Shown here: piece by piece, positions 7,631 through 15,981 of the stretch
Numbering within the stretch: the stretch's first letter is position 1
Layout of the letters: every line of letters begins with the position of its first letter
Assembly: GCF_025643595.1 (NCBI RefSeq)
Contig: NZ_CP102826.1
Span: forward strand, 1,860,001 to 1,924,000
Origin: Saccharopolyspora rosea
GTDB lineage: Bacteria; Actinomycetota; Actinomycetes; Mycobacteriales; Pseudonocardiaceae
Direction: 5' to 3'
Length of the DNA: 64,000 nucleotides
Made by a program: the position numbers and the translations under genes
The notes under the pieces: model-generated
Told to the model about the DNA's origin: nothing
The model's input: the letters and a program-made list of their open reading frames with translations, nothing else
Database searches by the model: none

Positions 7631-9139
7631 ATGGTCGGCAGGATTCGGAACCGGCGTTTCGCGGCGAAAGTCGTGGAGGTCGACGAGGCGGCGCAGCTCA
7701 TCGAACCCGGCGACAACGTCGGCATGAGCGGATTCACCGGCGCCGGGTATCCGAAGGAGGTGCCGGGGGCGCTGGCCAAGCGGATCGCCGTGGAGCGGGC
7801 CTGCGGACGGCCCATGAAGGTCGGCCTGTGGACCGGCGCGTCCACCGCGCCGGAACTGGACGGCGTGCTCGCCGAAGTCGACGGCATCGACCTGCGGATG
7901 CCGTACCAGTCCGACCCGGTCAGCCGCACCAAGATCAACGCGGGCTCGCTCGACTACACCGACATCCACCTCTCGCACGTGGCGCAGCAGGTGCGGCAGG
8001 GCATCTTCGGCCACCTCGACGTGGCGGTGGTGGAGGTCAGCGGCATCACCGAGGACGGCAGGCTCGTCCCGTCGTCCTCGGTCGGCAACAACACGACGTG
8101 GCTGGACCGGGCGGACCGGGTGATCCTGGAGGTCAACTCCTGGCAGAGCGCGCACCTGGCGGGCATGCACGACATCTACTACGGCACCACCGAGCCCCCG
8201 GGTCGCACGCCGATCCCGATCACCCGCCCGGCCGACCGCATCGGCGTGCCCTACCTGGAATGCCCGCCGGACAAGGTGATCGCCGTCGTCGAGACCGAAT
8301 CCCCGGACCGCAACACGGTTTTCGCCGAGCCGGACGCGGTGTCGGAGTCCATCGCCGGGCACGTGCTGGACTTCTTCGCCGACGAGGTGCACCGCGGCCG
8401 ACTGCCGCGCAACCTCCTGCCGTTGCAGTCCGGGGTGGGCAACGTGGCCAACGCCGTGCTCGCCGGGCTGGAGACCGGACCGTTCCGCGACCTCACCGCC
8501 TACACCGAGGTCATCCAGGACGGCATGCTCCGGCTGCTGGACGCGGGGGTGCTGCTGACCGCCTCGGCGACGGCGTTCTCGCTGAGCCCCGCCGCGGCGG
8601 ACCGGTTCAACCGCGACGCCGCCGCCTACCGGGACCGGATCGTGCTGCGCCCGCAGGAGATCAGCAACCACCCGGAGGTCGTGCGGCGCCTCGGCTGCCT
8701 GGCGATGAACGGCATCGTGGAGGCCGACATCTACGGCAACGTCAACTCCACGCACCTGATGGGCAGTCGCGTGCAGAACGGCATCGGCGGTTCCGGCGAC
8801 TTCGCCCGCAACGCGCACATCTCGATCTTCGTGACGCCCTCGGTGGCCAAGGACGGCGCGATCTCGACGATCGTGCCGATGGTCTCGCACGTCGACCACA
8901 CCGAGCACGACGTGGACGTGATCGTGACCGAGCAGGGCCTCGCCGACCTGCGCGGGCTGTCACCGCGCCGGCGCGCCGAGCGGATCATCGAGCGCTGCGC
9001 GCACCCGGACTTCCGCCCGGCGCTGCGGGACTACTACGACCGCGCGCGGCGCGGGGCCTTCGGCTTCCACACGCCGCACCTGCTCGACGAATCGCTGTCC
9101 TGGCACCAGCGCTACGTCGTCACCGGCTCGATGCGCTGA
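7631..9139 (+). CDS. Succinyl-CoA:acetate CoA-transferase-type enzyme (acetyl-CoA hydrolase/transferase family)
   Basis: Protein of 502 residues matching the AarC/Ach1 class of CoA-transferases, which exchange CoA between succinyl-CoA (or another acyl-CoA) and acetate. Family stretches include GMSGFTGAGYPKEVP (residues about 31-45), LPLQSGVGNVANAVL (about 260-274) and NVNSTHLMGSRVQNGIGGSG. The glutamate in YTEVIQDGML, residue 293, aligns with the catalytic Glu of AarC. The class is used for acetate activation or a bypass of succinyl-CoA synthetase; the real donor/acceptor pair is not readable. ATG 7631 follows GGAGAGG. The 3' end overlaps the convergent methyltransferase by 28 bp. Confidence 0.88.
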   Translation: MVGRIRNRRFAAKVVEVDEAAQLIEPGDNVGMSGFTGAGYPKEVPGALAKRIAVERACGRPMKVGLWTGASTAPELDGVLAEVDGIDLRMPYQSDPVSRTKINAGSLDYTDIHLSHVAQQVRQGIFGHLDVAVVEVSGITEDGRLVPSSSVGNNTTWLDRADRVILEVNSWQSAHLAGMHDIYYGTTEPPGRTPIPITRPADRIGVPYLECPPDKVIAVVETESPDRNTVFAEPDAVSESIAGHVLDFFADEVHRGRLPRNLLPLQSGVGNVANAVLAGLETGPFRDLTAYTEVIQDGMLRLLDAGVLLTASATAFSLSPAAADRFNRDAAAYRDRIVLRPQEISNHPEVVRRLGCLAMNGIVEADIYGNVNSTHLMGSRVQNGIGGSGDFARNAHISIFVTPSVAKDGAISTIVPMVSHVDHTEHDVDVIVTEQGLADLRGLSPRRRAERIIERCAHPDFRPALRDYYDRARRGAFGFHTPHLLDESLSWHQRYVVTGSMR

Positions 9140-9948
9140 AGTCCGAAGTGGACGGTGGGCGCGGCGAGCAGGAACGCGTCCGCCCGCCGGTCGATCCCGG
9201 CGGGGTCGTCGGGATCGAGCAGCCGGTCCAGCGTCGCGAGGTCCTCGGCGTCCAGGACCTCGGCGAGCCCGTGGCGCCGCCGCTGGAGGGTGAGCCGCAC
9301 CCAGCGGCGCGTCCGGTCGGCCAGCGGAGCGGGGTGCTCGACCAGGAACGCGCGGCTGCGCACTCCGGTGAGCCCGGCCGCCCGGAGCATGCCGGGCCAG
9401 TCCTCCAGCACGGACGGGCCCTCGCCGCGCATCGCGTTGAACTTCTCGGTCATCGCCGCGTCCATCCGGGCCTGCAGGCCGGGGCGGCCGAACCCGAGGT
9501 CGCGGGGCAGGAAGCGGGCGGGCAACCCGCCCTCCACCACGGCCAGCACACCGCCCGGGCGCACCAGCCCGGCCAGCCGGTCCAGCGCGTCCTGCTGGTC
9601 GGGCACGTGGTGCACCACCTGGGAGGCCCACACCAGGTCGGCCGGTTCCAGCTCGGCCAGTCCCGCCGGGAACTCGGCCACCCGGGTCCGCAACCGCACG
9701 CCGAGGCGCTCGGCCCGCTGCGCGGCGCGCTCCAGCAGCTCAGGGCTCCCGTCCACCGCGGTGACCTCGGCGCCGGGGTACTCCGCGGCGAACCGGCAGG
9801 CCGCCACGCCCGGCCCGCTGCCGATGTCCAGGACCCGCCCGGGGACGAGGCCGTCGAACGTCCCGATCGCCTGCCGCACGAACGGATCGTGCGCCTCGCC
9901 CTCCAGCTCCACCACGTCCGCCATCGCGGACCAGTCGATGTCCGTCAT
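9112..9948 (-). CDS. Class I SAM-dependent methyltransferase, substrate unknown
   Basis: Protein of 278 residues with a Rossmann methyltransferase core: motif I VLDIGSGPGVAACRFA (residues about 39-54), acidic motif II VTAVDGS, and motif IV/V DLVWASQVVHHVPDQQDALDRLAGLVRPGGVLAVVEG. Helical C-terminal additions (residues about 160-270) presumably form the substrate cap. The HHVPD segment is common in small-molecule methyltransferases such as the UbiE/ArsM-like group. It is divergent from the XRE-cupin regulator, which might control it (inference). The overlap with the CoA-transferase gene is confined to their 3' ends. Confidence 0.8.
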   Translation of the reverse strand: MTDIDWSAMADVVELEGEAHDPFVRQAIGTFDGLVPGRVLDIGSGPGVAACRFAAEYPGAEVTAVDGSPELLERAAQRAERLGVRLRTRVAEFPAGLAELEPADLVWASQVVHHVPDQQDALDRLAGLVRPGGVLAVVEGGLPARFLPRDLGFGRPGLQARMDAAMTEKFNAMRGEGPSVLEDWPGMLRAAGLTGVRSRAFLVEHPAPLADRTRRWVRLTLQRRRHGLAEVLDAEDLATLDRLLDPDDPAGIDRRADAFLLAAPTVHFGLQRIEPVTT

Positions 9949-9978
9949 GTGCTCGACCCTGCCCGGCCGTGCGCGGGA

Positions 9979-10007
9979 TTGACAAAGTTCTTTGCCGATC
10001 CTGCAAT
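9979..10007 (+). promoter_or_regulatory. Promoter with internal operator for the XRE-cupin gene
   Basis: A near-consensus TTGACA (9979-9984) is followed after 17 nt by TGCAAT (10002-10007). Between them is the inverted repeat CAAAG-TT-CTTTG (9983-9994), well placed for a repressor that blocks RNA polymerase. Transcription would begin close to 10014, where a GTG lies, suggesting a leaderless, self-regulated mRNA. Confidence 0.6.
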
Positions 10008-10013
10008 GGAGGG

Positions 10014-10586
10014 GTGGATGACGTGCTCGCCGCCGTGGGCCCCCGGCTCCGGCAGATCCGCAAGCAGCGGCAGTGCACGCTGAGCGAGCTGTCCCGGCGC
10101 ACCGGGATCTCGGTCAGCACCCTGTCCCGGCTGGAGGGCGGTCAGCGCAGGCCGAGCCTGGAACTGCTGCTGCCCATCGCGCAGGCCCACCAGGTCCCGC
10201 TGGACGAGCTGGTCGGCGCGCCCAAGGTCGGCGATCCGCGGGTCCGCCTGGAGCCCGTCCAGTACGGCGACAACACCGTGGTGCCGCTGACCCGGCGTCC
10301 CGGCGGGTTGCAGGCGTACAAGATGGTCATCCCGCCGCGCGGCGAACCCGACCCGCGCACCCACGAGGGCTACGAATGGCTCTACGTGCTCAACGGGAGG
10401 CTGCGGCTGGTGCTCGCCGAGCACGACGTGGTGCTCGGCCCGGGGGAGGCGGCCGAGTTCGACACCCGCCAGCCGCACTGGTTCGGCAGCGCCGACGACA
10501 GCCCGGCGGAAATCCTCAGCCTGTTCGGCCCGCAGGGCGAACGGATGCACGTCCGCGCCAGACCGCGCAAGTCTGCCGAGGACTGA
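10014..10586 (+). CDS. XRE-family regulator with C-terminal cupin domain
   Basis: Protein of 190 residues. Residues about 8-62 are a helix-turn-helix (LRQIRKQRQCTLSELSRRTGISVSTLSRLEGGQRRP). Residues about 105-175 form a cupin barrel (HEGYEWLYVLNGRLRLVL...LGPGEAAEFDTRQPHWFG). Such regulators often repress catabolic or stress genes and release on binding a small ligand in the cupin. Two GTG starts are possible: 10014, at the predicted transcription start, and 10023, which has GGAGG 10 nt upstream. I use 10014 because of the promoter position. It is divergent from the methyltransferase gene. Confidence 0.85.
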   Translation: MDDVLAAVGPRLRQIRKQRQCTLSELSRRTGISVSTLSRLEGGQRRPSLELLLPIAQAHQVPLDELVGAPKVGDPRVRLEPVQYGDNTVVPLTRRPGGLQAYKMVIPPRGEPDPRTHEGYEWLYVLNGRLRLVLAEHDVVLGPGEAAEFDTRQPHWFGSADDSPAEILSLFGPQGERMHVRARPRKSAED

Positions 10587-10632
10587 TCGGCAGCCGCGCG
10601 GTTCCCCGAGTGGCCCCGGGCCCGCTGGAGGG

Positions 10633-11649
10633 TCAGTTCCGCGGCGGGACGATCATCGAGGCGACGTCGATGTCCTTGTCCAGGTAGCCGAAGTCCTTCA
10701 TCAGGCGCGGGACCCGTTGCAGGCGGGAGGTGTCGGGGCGGGAGTTCATCTGCAGCAGGCTGATGATCGACGCGGTCTCGCGGTCGATCTTGGCGAACTG
10801 GGTCAGCAGCGGTTCGATCTTGGTGCGGTCCTGGGCCTCGGTCACCGCGCTGTCCATGGCCCGCTGGAACGCCGCGACCGTCTTCGGGTTGGCGTCGGCG
10901 AACCCGGCCGTGGAGACGTAGCCGCCCAGCGGCAGGTTCGCCAGCGGGCCGGTCGCGGTGTCCACCACCGGCAGCGCGCGGGCGTCGCGGGCCGCCAGGG
11001 TCAGGAACGGTTCGACGAGGAAGGCGGCGTCCACCTGGCCCTGCTGGAGCGCCGCGGGCATGTTCACGAACCCCAGCGGGGCCCAGCTGACCCCGCCGAA
11101 GTCCACGCCGTTGGCGCGCATGGCCGCCTTGACCATGAGCTCGGAGATCGTCCCGGGGCCGCTGATGGCGATCTTGCGACCGGCCAGGTCGGCGGGGCGG
11201 CGCACGCCGGACGCGGGCGAGGCCATGATCACGCAGGTGTTCGGGGCCGCCGCCGCGCAGTCGGCCACGATCTTCAGCTGCGCGATGCCCTTGGACTGCG
11301 CCTGGAAGATCGGCACGTAGCTGGAGAAGGTGATGTCGTAGTCACCGCCGATGGTGCTGTTCAGCGCGGCGGCGCCGTCGGAGGCGGTGACGATGTCGAC
11401 CTGCAGGCCCTCGCGCTGGAAGTGCCCGTTCTGCGCGGCCAGGTGCAGCGGCGCGATCTCGCTGGTCGGCAGGGCGCCGACGCGCAGCCGCGACTTCTCG
11501 ACGCCGCCGTTGCCGCTTTCCTCGGCCCCCTTCGAACCGCCGAGCAGGCCGCACCCGCTCGCGCCCATGACGGCCGCGGCTCCCGCGGCACCGCCCACGA
11601 GTCGGAGCAGGCCGCGTCTTGACACGCCGCTGCGGGACATCGGGCTCAT
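10633..11649 (-). CDS. ABC transporter substrate-binding lipoprotein, SsuA/NMT1-like
   Basis: Periplasmic-type binding protein of 338 residues in the SsuA/TauA/ThiY fold class, which bind sulfonates, nitrate or pyrimidines. The N-terminus combines a twin-arginine motif (SRRGLLRLVGG, residues about 9-19) with a lipobox ending GASGC (about 29-33), suggesting Tat export and lipid anchoring. Then come LRVGALPTSEIAPLHLAAQNG and the hinge region DLAGRKIAISGPGT. AGGAGG sits 6 nt before ATG 11649. No permease or ATPase gene is nearby, so it is an orphan in this window; its transporter must be elsewhere or it has a sensing role. Confidence 0.82.
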   Translation of the reverse strand: MSPMSRSGVSRRGLLRLVGGAAGAAAVMGASGCGLLGGSKGAEESGNGGVEKSRLRVGALPTSEIAPLHLAAQNGHFQREGLQVDIVTASDGAAALNSTIGGDYDITFSSYVPIFQAQSKGIAQLKIVADCAAAAPNTCVIMASPASGVRRPADLAGRKIAISGPGTISELMVKAAMRANGVDFGGVSWAPLGFVNMPAALQQGQVDAAFLVEPFLTLAARDARALPVVDTATGPLANLPLGGYVSTAGFADANPKTVAAFQRAMDSAVTEAQDRTKIEPLLTQFAKIDRETASIISLLQMNSRPDTSRLQRVPRLMKDFGYLDKDIDVASMIVPPRN

Positions 11650-11916
11650 CGGTTTCCTCCTGCGGGCGCCAACCGCCCTTCCGCCGGGCGGACGATCGAA
11701 AACGAATCAGGCGTCCGCGGTCGGACGCGGCCCATAGGCTAGCCATCCACCGCCGTTCGGAGAAGGTGTGAACCAACCGTTGTTAGCCGCGACACCGGAA
11801 GGCTTCGCCGCGCGCGGGAAAACCGCACGGTCGTACTACGCTGTTCCGCGGTGGTTTTCAGCCGGACGGCGGTTGACCGCCACGACGCGAATCCGGACGA
11901 AAGGCCGAAGAAGGCG

Positions 11917-12144
11917 ATGAACTCCCGCCGCCTCATGATCGTTTTCTACCGCACGGTGGTTTTCTTCGTGCTCGCCGTCGTGGTGTCCGCGGTGTACGGC
12001 TGGCCGTGGTTCGGGATCGCCGCCATCGCCCTGACCGGCGCGGCCGCCGCGCTCCAGCTCGGCGGCGCGCTGTGGCTGCGCCGCACCCAGCAGGAGCAGC
12101 CCGCCGAATCGGCGCCCCGCGTCGGCCGCGACTTCCTGAACTAG
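11917..12144 (+). CDS. Small hypothetical membrane protein
   Basis: Protein of 75 residues with two hydrophobic segments (residues about 7-26 and 32-53), a WLRRT boundary and a hydrophilic tail ending VGRDFLN. ATG 11917 follows AAGAAGG. A longer reading from 11851 would add a charged, unconserved-looking stretch. I do not recognise the family. It stands alone between the lipoprotein gene and a repeat-bearing intergenic region. Confidence 0.5.
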   Translation: MNSRRLMIVFYRTVVFFVLAVVVSAVYGWPWFGIAAIALTGAAAALQLGGALWLRRTQQEQPAESAPRVGRDFLN

Positions 12145-12339
12145 CCGGAGAATTCGCCTCGCCACCCGCTGGAACGCACGAATGCGTTCGGCGGTGGAAA
12201 CGGACGAGGGTGGTGGGGGAGAAAGCGCCGGATTCGTTCGGGACGTAGCCGGCCCCGATCGGAGATCGCATTCCGCGGCAGGCGAACCGGCTCCGAGGAC
12301 GAATGGGAACGAACGCGTCCGGCAACACCGCGCCTCGAC

Positions 12340-12478
12340 TAGGGAGTGTTTCGGAAGTGCTTTGCGTGGCGGTGCCGGTGGCGGAACCTCAGCGGCCCGC
12401 CCGTCGCCCGACCACCGCCCCCCACGGAGGCGCTGACGCGCCGCAGTCACATCGGCTCCGGGAGCCCCGACTCATGTA
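12340..12478. repeat. Long form of a modular dispersed repeat
   Basis: The left end TAGGGAGTGTTTCGGAAGTG (12340-12359) and the right end CTCCGGGAGCCCCGACTC plus ATGTA (12456-12478) occur fused, in reverse orientation, at 22652-22694. Here they are separated by about 94 bp that contain GGCGGTGCCGGT-G-GCGGAACCTC (12368-12390), shared with the copy at 2264-2286. GGCGGTGCCGGT appears again at 12532-12543. A CT dinucleotide flanks the extra segment on both sides. The surrounding 467-bp gap (12145-12611) has no other recognisable gene. Confidence 0.65.
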
Positions 12479-12567
12479 GCCGCCTACACCACGTCGGGGC
12501 TGTCCTCGCGAGACGACCGCTGAGAACCCGCGGCGGTGCCGGTTGCTTGCGTACTCGCCGAAAGAGA

Positions 12568-12585
12568 AAGCGGCTTACGCCGCTT
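12568..12585 (+). promoter_or_regulatory. Perfect inverted repeat next to a TATAAA box
   Basis: AAGCGGC-TTAC-GCCGCTT, 7-bp arms with a 4-nt loop, abuts TATAAA (12585-12590). The GTG of the following gene is at 12612. It could be an operator at a -10 element or a short hairpin ending upstream transcription. No good -35 is visible. Confidence 0.4.
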
Positions 12586-12611
12586 ATAAAACACGCGCTA
12601 GCGTGGCAGCC

Positions 12612-13389
12612 GTGACGCTGGAATTCGACCGCTACCGCGCGGAGATCCTCGCCCAGACCGACCTGCTCCGCCCACTTGCGCAATGCGGACCCGGCGCTGG
12701 CGGTGCCGACCTGCCCGGCCTGGAACCTCGGCCAACTGCTGCGCCACCTCAACGGCGCGCACCGCTGGGCGGAGACGGTCGTGCGGACCCGCGCCGCGGA
12801 GGAGGTCCCCGACGACCCGGTCAACGACGTCCCGCTGCTCGGCGGCGAGGACCTGGCCGAACTGGGCGCCCGGCTCACCGACGGAGCAGCGGCCCTGGCG
12901 GGGGCGCTGCGCGACGCGGGACCCGACACGCGCGTCTGGAGTCCGGCTCCGGGCCACATGACGACGTTGTTCTGGGCCAGGAGGATGGCCCACGAGACGC
13001 TGGTGCACCGCGCCGACGTCGCGCTCGCCGTCGGCGTCGAGTTCACTGTGGACGGTCAGCTGGCCGTCGACGGCCTTGAGGAGTGGCTGACCTTCAGCTG
13101 CTTCGGCGAGGCGTACGAGCCCCGTCCCGGCGTCCCGGACCTGCTCGGTCCCGGCCGCACGGTGCACCTGCACGCCACCGACGCCGAAGCCGAGTGGACG
13201 GTGGATCTCACCGGCAACGCCCCGGCCCTCCACCGCGAGCACGCCAAGGCCGCCGCGGCGGTCCGCGCCCCGCTGGCCGACCTGCTGCTGTTCGCCTACG
13301 GCCGCCGCACCGCCGACGACGTCGAGACCTTCGGCGACCGCGACCTGCTCCACCTCTGGCGGCGCCGCGCCTCCTTCTGGCTGGAGTGA
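12612..13389 (+). pseudogene. Maleylpyruvate isomerase/DinB-like protein, broken by a frameshift
   Basis: The N-terminus LEFDRYRAEILAQTDLLR (GTG at 12612) and the body RNADPALAVPTCPAWNLGQLLRHL to the end at 13389 together match the mycothiol-dependent maleylpyruvate isomerase (MDMPI) N/C-domain family, but lie in different frames. The break is at about 12670: removing one C from the CCC run in CTCCGCCCACTTGCG restores a continuous protein reading LLRHLRNADP. The body is well preserved over 237 residues, so the event is recent, a sequencing error, or a tolerated slip site. The family uses mycothiol or metal to modify small molecules; this member's substrate is unknown. Confidence 0.75.
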
Positions 13390-13403
13390 CGCTGCCGGGA
13401 GCC

Positions 13404-13437
13404 CGCGACGAGGTGGCACCGCGGCCACCTCGTCGCG
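13404..13437. terminator. Hairpin terminator between convergent genes
   Basis: A perfect 13-bp stem (CGCGACGAGGTGG) with an 8-nt loop lies 14 nt after the isomerase-like gene and just before the 3' end of the convergent metallo-hydrolase gene, so it can end both transcripts. Confidence 0.7.
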
Positions 13438-13444
13438 CGGGTGG

Positions 13445-14122
13445 TCACCAGCCGCGCTGGCGCCACTCGGGCAGCTTCGGGCGTTCCGCGCCGAGGGTGG
13501 AGTCGTCGCCGTGGCCGGGGTAGAACCACGTGTCGTCCGGGAGTTCGGCGAACACGCGGTTCTCGACGTCGTCGACCAGCGAGCGGAAGTTCTCCGGGGA
13601 CGTGGTCTTGCCGACCCCGCCGGGGAACAGGGAGTCCCCGGTGAACAGGTGCGGGCGGCCGTTCGGGTCCCGGTAGAGCAGCGCGATCGAGCCGGGGGTG
13701 TGCCCGCGCAGGTGGATGACCGAAAGCTCGGAGTCGCCGACCGCGATCGTGTCGCCGTGCTCGACCAGGCGGTCGGGCGGCACCGGCAGCGCGTTCGCGT
13801 CGGCGGGGTGGGCGACCGTGTAGCAGCCGGTCTGCCCGGCGACCGAGCCCAGCGCCTGCCAGTGGTCGGGGTGCTGGTGGGTGGTGACGATGGTGCGCAG
13901 CCGCGGGCGCTCGTCGTCGTGGCCGAGCAGGTCGGCCAGGCGTTCCGGGTCGGCGGCCGCGTCGATCAGCAGCGCGTCGCCGGTGCGGCGGCACACCAGC
14001 AGGTAGGCGTTGTTGTCCATGGGGCCGACCGAGATCTTGGTGATGGTCAGCGCGTCGAGTTCACGCCGGGCCGCGGGGCCGCCGGGCTCGACGTGTCCGG
14101 TGTAGTTTCCTTGAACCTCCAC
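13445..14122 (-). CDS. MBL-fold metallo-hydrolase (glyoxalase II-like)
   Basis: Protein of 225 residues with a metallo-beta-lactamase fold. The metal site THQHPDHW is near residue 79, with further ligands in LRGHTPGS, FTGDSLFPGG and WFYPGHGDDS. The layout is that of glyoxalase II-like hydrolases acting on thioesters. It sits two genes from uvrA, as its relatives often do in mycobacteria and other actinobacteria. GTG 14122 is chosen because it gives the conserved EVQGNYTGHVEPGG start; a clear ribosome binding site is not visible. Substrate unknown. Confidence 0.82.
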   Translation of the reverse strand: MEVQGNYTGHVEPGGPAARRELDALTITKISVGPMDNNAYLLVCRRTGDALLIDAAADPERLADLLGHDDERPRLRTIVTTHQHPDHWQALGSVAGQTGCYTVAHPADANALPVPPDRLVEHGDTIAVGDSELSVIHLRGHTPGSIALLYRDPNGRPHLFTGDSLFPGGVGKTTSPENFRSLVDDVENRVFAELPDDTWFYPGHGDDSTLGAERPKLPEWRQRGW

Positions 14123-14177
14123 GGCGCCGAGCGTAACGCCCGCACGAGGCGTGCTCGCGGCGTTCCGGGCGGGGACC

Positions 14178-14906
14178 ATGCCGGGTGTGGTGCTCGACGA
14201 GGAGAAGCAGTCGGTGCGGGAACGGGTGTGGGACGCGCTGGAGCGGCACGGCGTGGCGCGCTTCCCGGGTGCCCGCGGTCGGATCCCGAACTTCGCGGGG
14301 GCCGACGAGGCCGCCGGCCGGCTGGCTGAGCTGCCCGAGTGGCGCGCGGCCCGCGTCGTCAAGATCAACCCGGACCGGCCGCAGCTGGCCGTGCGCGCGG
14401 CGGCGCTGTCGGCGGGCAAGCTGCTCTACATGCCGGTGCCGCGGCTGACCGAGCAGCGGCCGTTCGTGGAGCTGGACCCGGAGGGCCTGGACGTCCCGCC
14501 CCGGCGGGCCGCCGCCAAGGAGCGCGTGCAGCGCCTCGGCAGGGCGGTGGCGGTGTCGGACATGCGGCGCGTGGACCTCGTCGTGTGCGGCACGGTCGCG
14601 GTCAACCGGCAGGGGGTGCGGGTCGGCAAGGGCGGCGGGTTCTCCGACCTCGAATTCGGCCTGCTCGTCGAGGCCGGCCTGGTCGACGACCGGACCACCA
14701 TCGCGACCACCGTGCACGGGCTCCAGGTGCTCGACGAGCCGCTGCCGGAGACCGAGCACGACTTCCGCGTGGACCTCGTGGTCACCCCGGACGAGGTGCT
14801 CCGGGTCACCGAACCGAAGCGCAACCGGGGCATCCTCTGGGATCACCTCTCGGAGGCCAAGATCGCCGAGATCCCCGCCCTGGCCGCCCGCCGCCCGGAC
14901 GCTTGA
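14178..14906 (+). CDS. 5-formyltetrahydrofolate cyclo-ligase-like (MTHFS domain) protein
   Basis: Protein of 242 residues in the MTHFS-like superfamily. Conserved parts are VRERVWDALERHGVARFPG (near residue 12), VKINPDRPQLAVR, LYMPVPRLTEQRPF, VGKGGGFSDLEFGLL (the phosphate-loop-like GKGGGYSD motif) and TTVHGLQVLDE. Canonical MTHFS is shorter (about 190 residues); this longer branch is a distinct actinobacterial group and may not be a true folate enzyme. ATG 14178 is followed by several GTG codons, and the start is not firmly set. It is divergent from the metallo-hydrolase gene, with 55 bp between. Confidence 0.75.
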   Translation: MPGVVLDEEKQSVRERVWDALERHGVARFPGARGRIPNFAGADEAAGRLAELPEWRAARVVKINPDRPQLAVRAAALSAGKLLYMPVPRLTEQRPFVELDPEGLDVPPRRAAAKERVQRLGRAVAVSDMRRVDLVVCGTVAVNRQGVRVGKGGGFSDLEFGLLVEAGLVDDRTTIATTVHGLQVLDEPLPETEHDFRVDLVVTPDEVLRVTEPKRNRGILWDHLSEAKIAEIPALAARRPDA

Positions 14907-14913
14907 GGCGACG

Positions 14914-15681
14914 TCACCGCCAGGGCGGCAGCTCGGGCGCCTCGCCCTCCAGCTCGTCCGCCCCGGTGCGGCCCAGCAGCCAGCCGAGCATCGGCCCCGG
15001 CTCGCCGCGCACCGCGGCCGGGCGGGACGTGGTGCCGCGCAGCTCCCACTGCCGCCGGTGGTCGCCGAAGTCGACCTCGACGGACAGCGCGGGCACGTCC
15101 TGGCGGCCGCCGAACCACTGCGCGGTGTCCTCCAACAGCCATTCGACGTCCGGCATCGGGATGTCGGTGAAGCCGACGCCCACGTCGAGGTCGACCAGGT
15201 GCGCCCACACCTCCAGCAGCCGCAGCCGCAGCACGTGGTGCGCGGGCACCGGATCACCGGGCGCGGTGACCACTTCGGCCGTCCACGCCGTGTCCGGCAG
15301 GGTGCGGGCCGCGTGGGTGAGGCGGTCGCTCGCCGCGCGGAGGTCCTCCAGCAGCAGGTGCCTGCTGCGGGTGGCGCCCTCCTCGATGGCCGCGTCGCGG
15401 TCGGCCGCGCTGGTGTACATCGGGTGTTCGATACCGGTGCGGGCCCAGCGCAGCAGATTGGCGCAGCCGTCGGCGTTGCGCGCCAGGTGCGTGAGCACGT
15501 GGCCGCGCGTCCAGTCCGGCAGCAGACTCGGTGCGCGCACGCCGAGTTCGTCGATCTCCTCGGCGGCGTCCACCAGGCGCAGCGTGGCGCGCTCGACGGC
15601 GGCCAGGACCTGGGCGGCGTACTGGGCGGCAGGGCGTCGGGTGTTGCTGCGTCCGCCGGCCCCGAGAGCGATGTCAGCCAT
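14914..15681 (-). CDS. Maleylpyruvate isomerase (mycothiol-dependent)-family protein
   Basis: Protein of 255 residues with the DinB-like four-helix MDMPI N-terminal domain (LLPDWTRGHVLTHLARNADG, residues about 54-73, holding the metal-binding histidine) and a C-terminal domain from about residue 170. GCGAGGTGG precedes ATG 15681. It is divergent from uvrA, a layout seen in other actinobacteria. The 300-bp gap to uvrA holds both promoters; I saw no LexA-type palindrome in it. Most family members have no proven substrate, so only mycothiol chemistry is suggested. Confidence 0.8.
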   Translation of the reverse strand: MADIALGAGGRSNTRRPAAQYAAQVLAAVERATLRLVDAAEEIDELGVRAPSLLPDWTRGHVLTHLARNADGCANLLRWARTGIEHPMYTSAADRDAAIEEGATRSRHLLLEDLRAASDRLTHAARTLPDTAWTAEVVTAPGDPVPAHHVLRLRLLEVWAHLVDLDVGVGFTDIPMPDVEWLLEDTAQWFGGRQDVPALSVEVDFGDHRRQWELRGTTSRPAAVRGEPGPMLGWLLGRTGADELEGEAPELPPWR

Positions 15682-15981
15682 GGGGTCCACCTCGCGTGGA
15701 ACGGGGAGTCGCGGTGCGAGCGATGAAATATCGAGCGTAATTGCGCAGGCCACAGCCACGACAGTGCCCAATCCGGGGGAATTTGCGTATCGTCGGGAGT
15801 CGGTGGTCGCACAGCGTTCACGAGCGGGGTGGAGTGTGCGGGCCCTGGGCTGTCGGGGGTCCGGAATAGCATGGGCGCCGCGACGTCGCGCACCCGCTGC
15901 CGCCGCGCCGATCCGGCACGCGGAGCCCCACGGTCGACGCACGTCCACGTCAACGGCGAGAAAACTTTCGAAGGGATCACA

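Noticed and set aside
15682..15981. SOS (LexA) box expected before uvrA
   Set aside because: No CGAAC-N4-GTTCG-like palindrome was seen in the gap.
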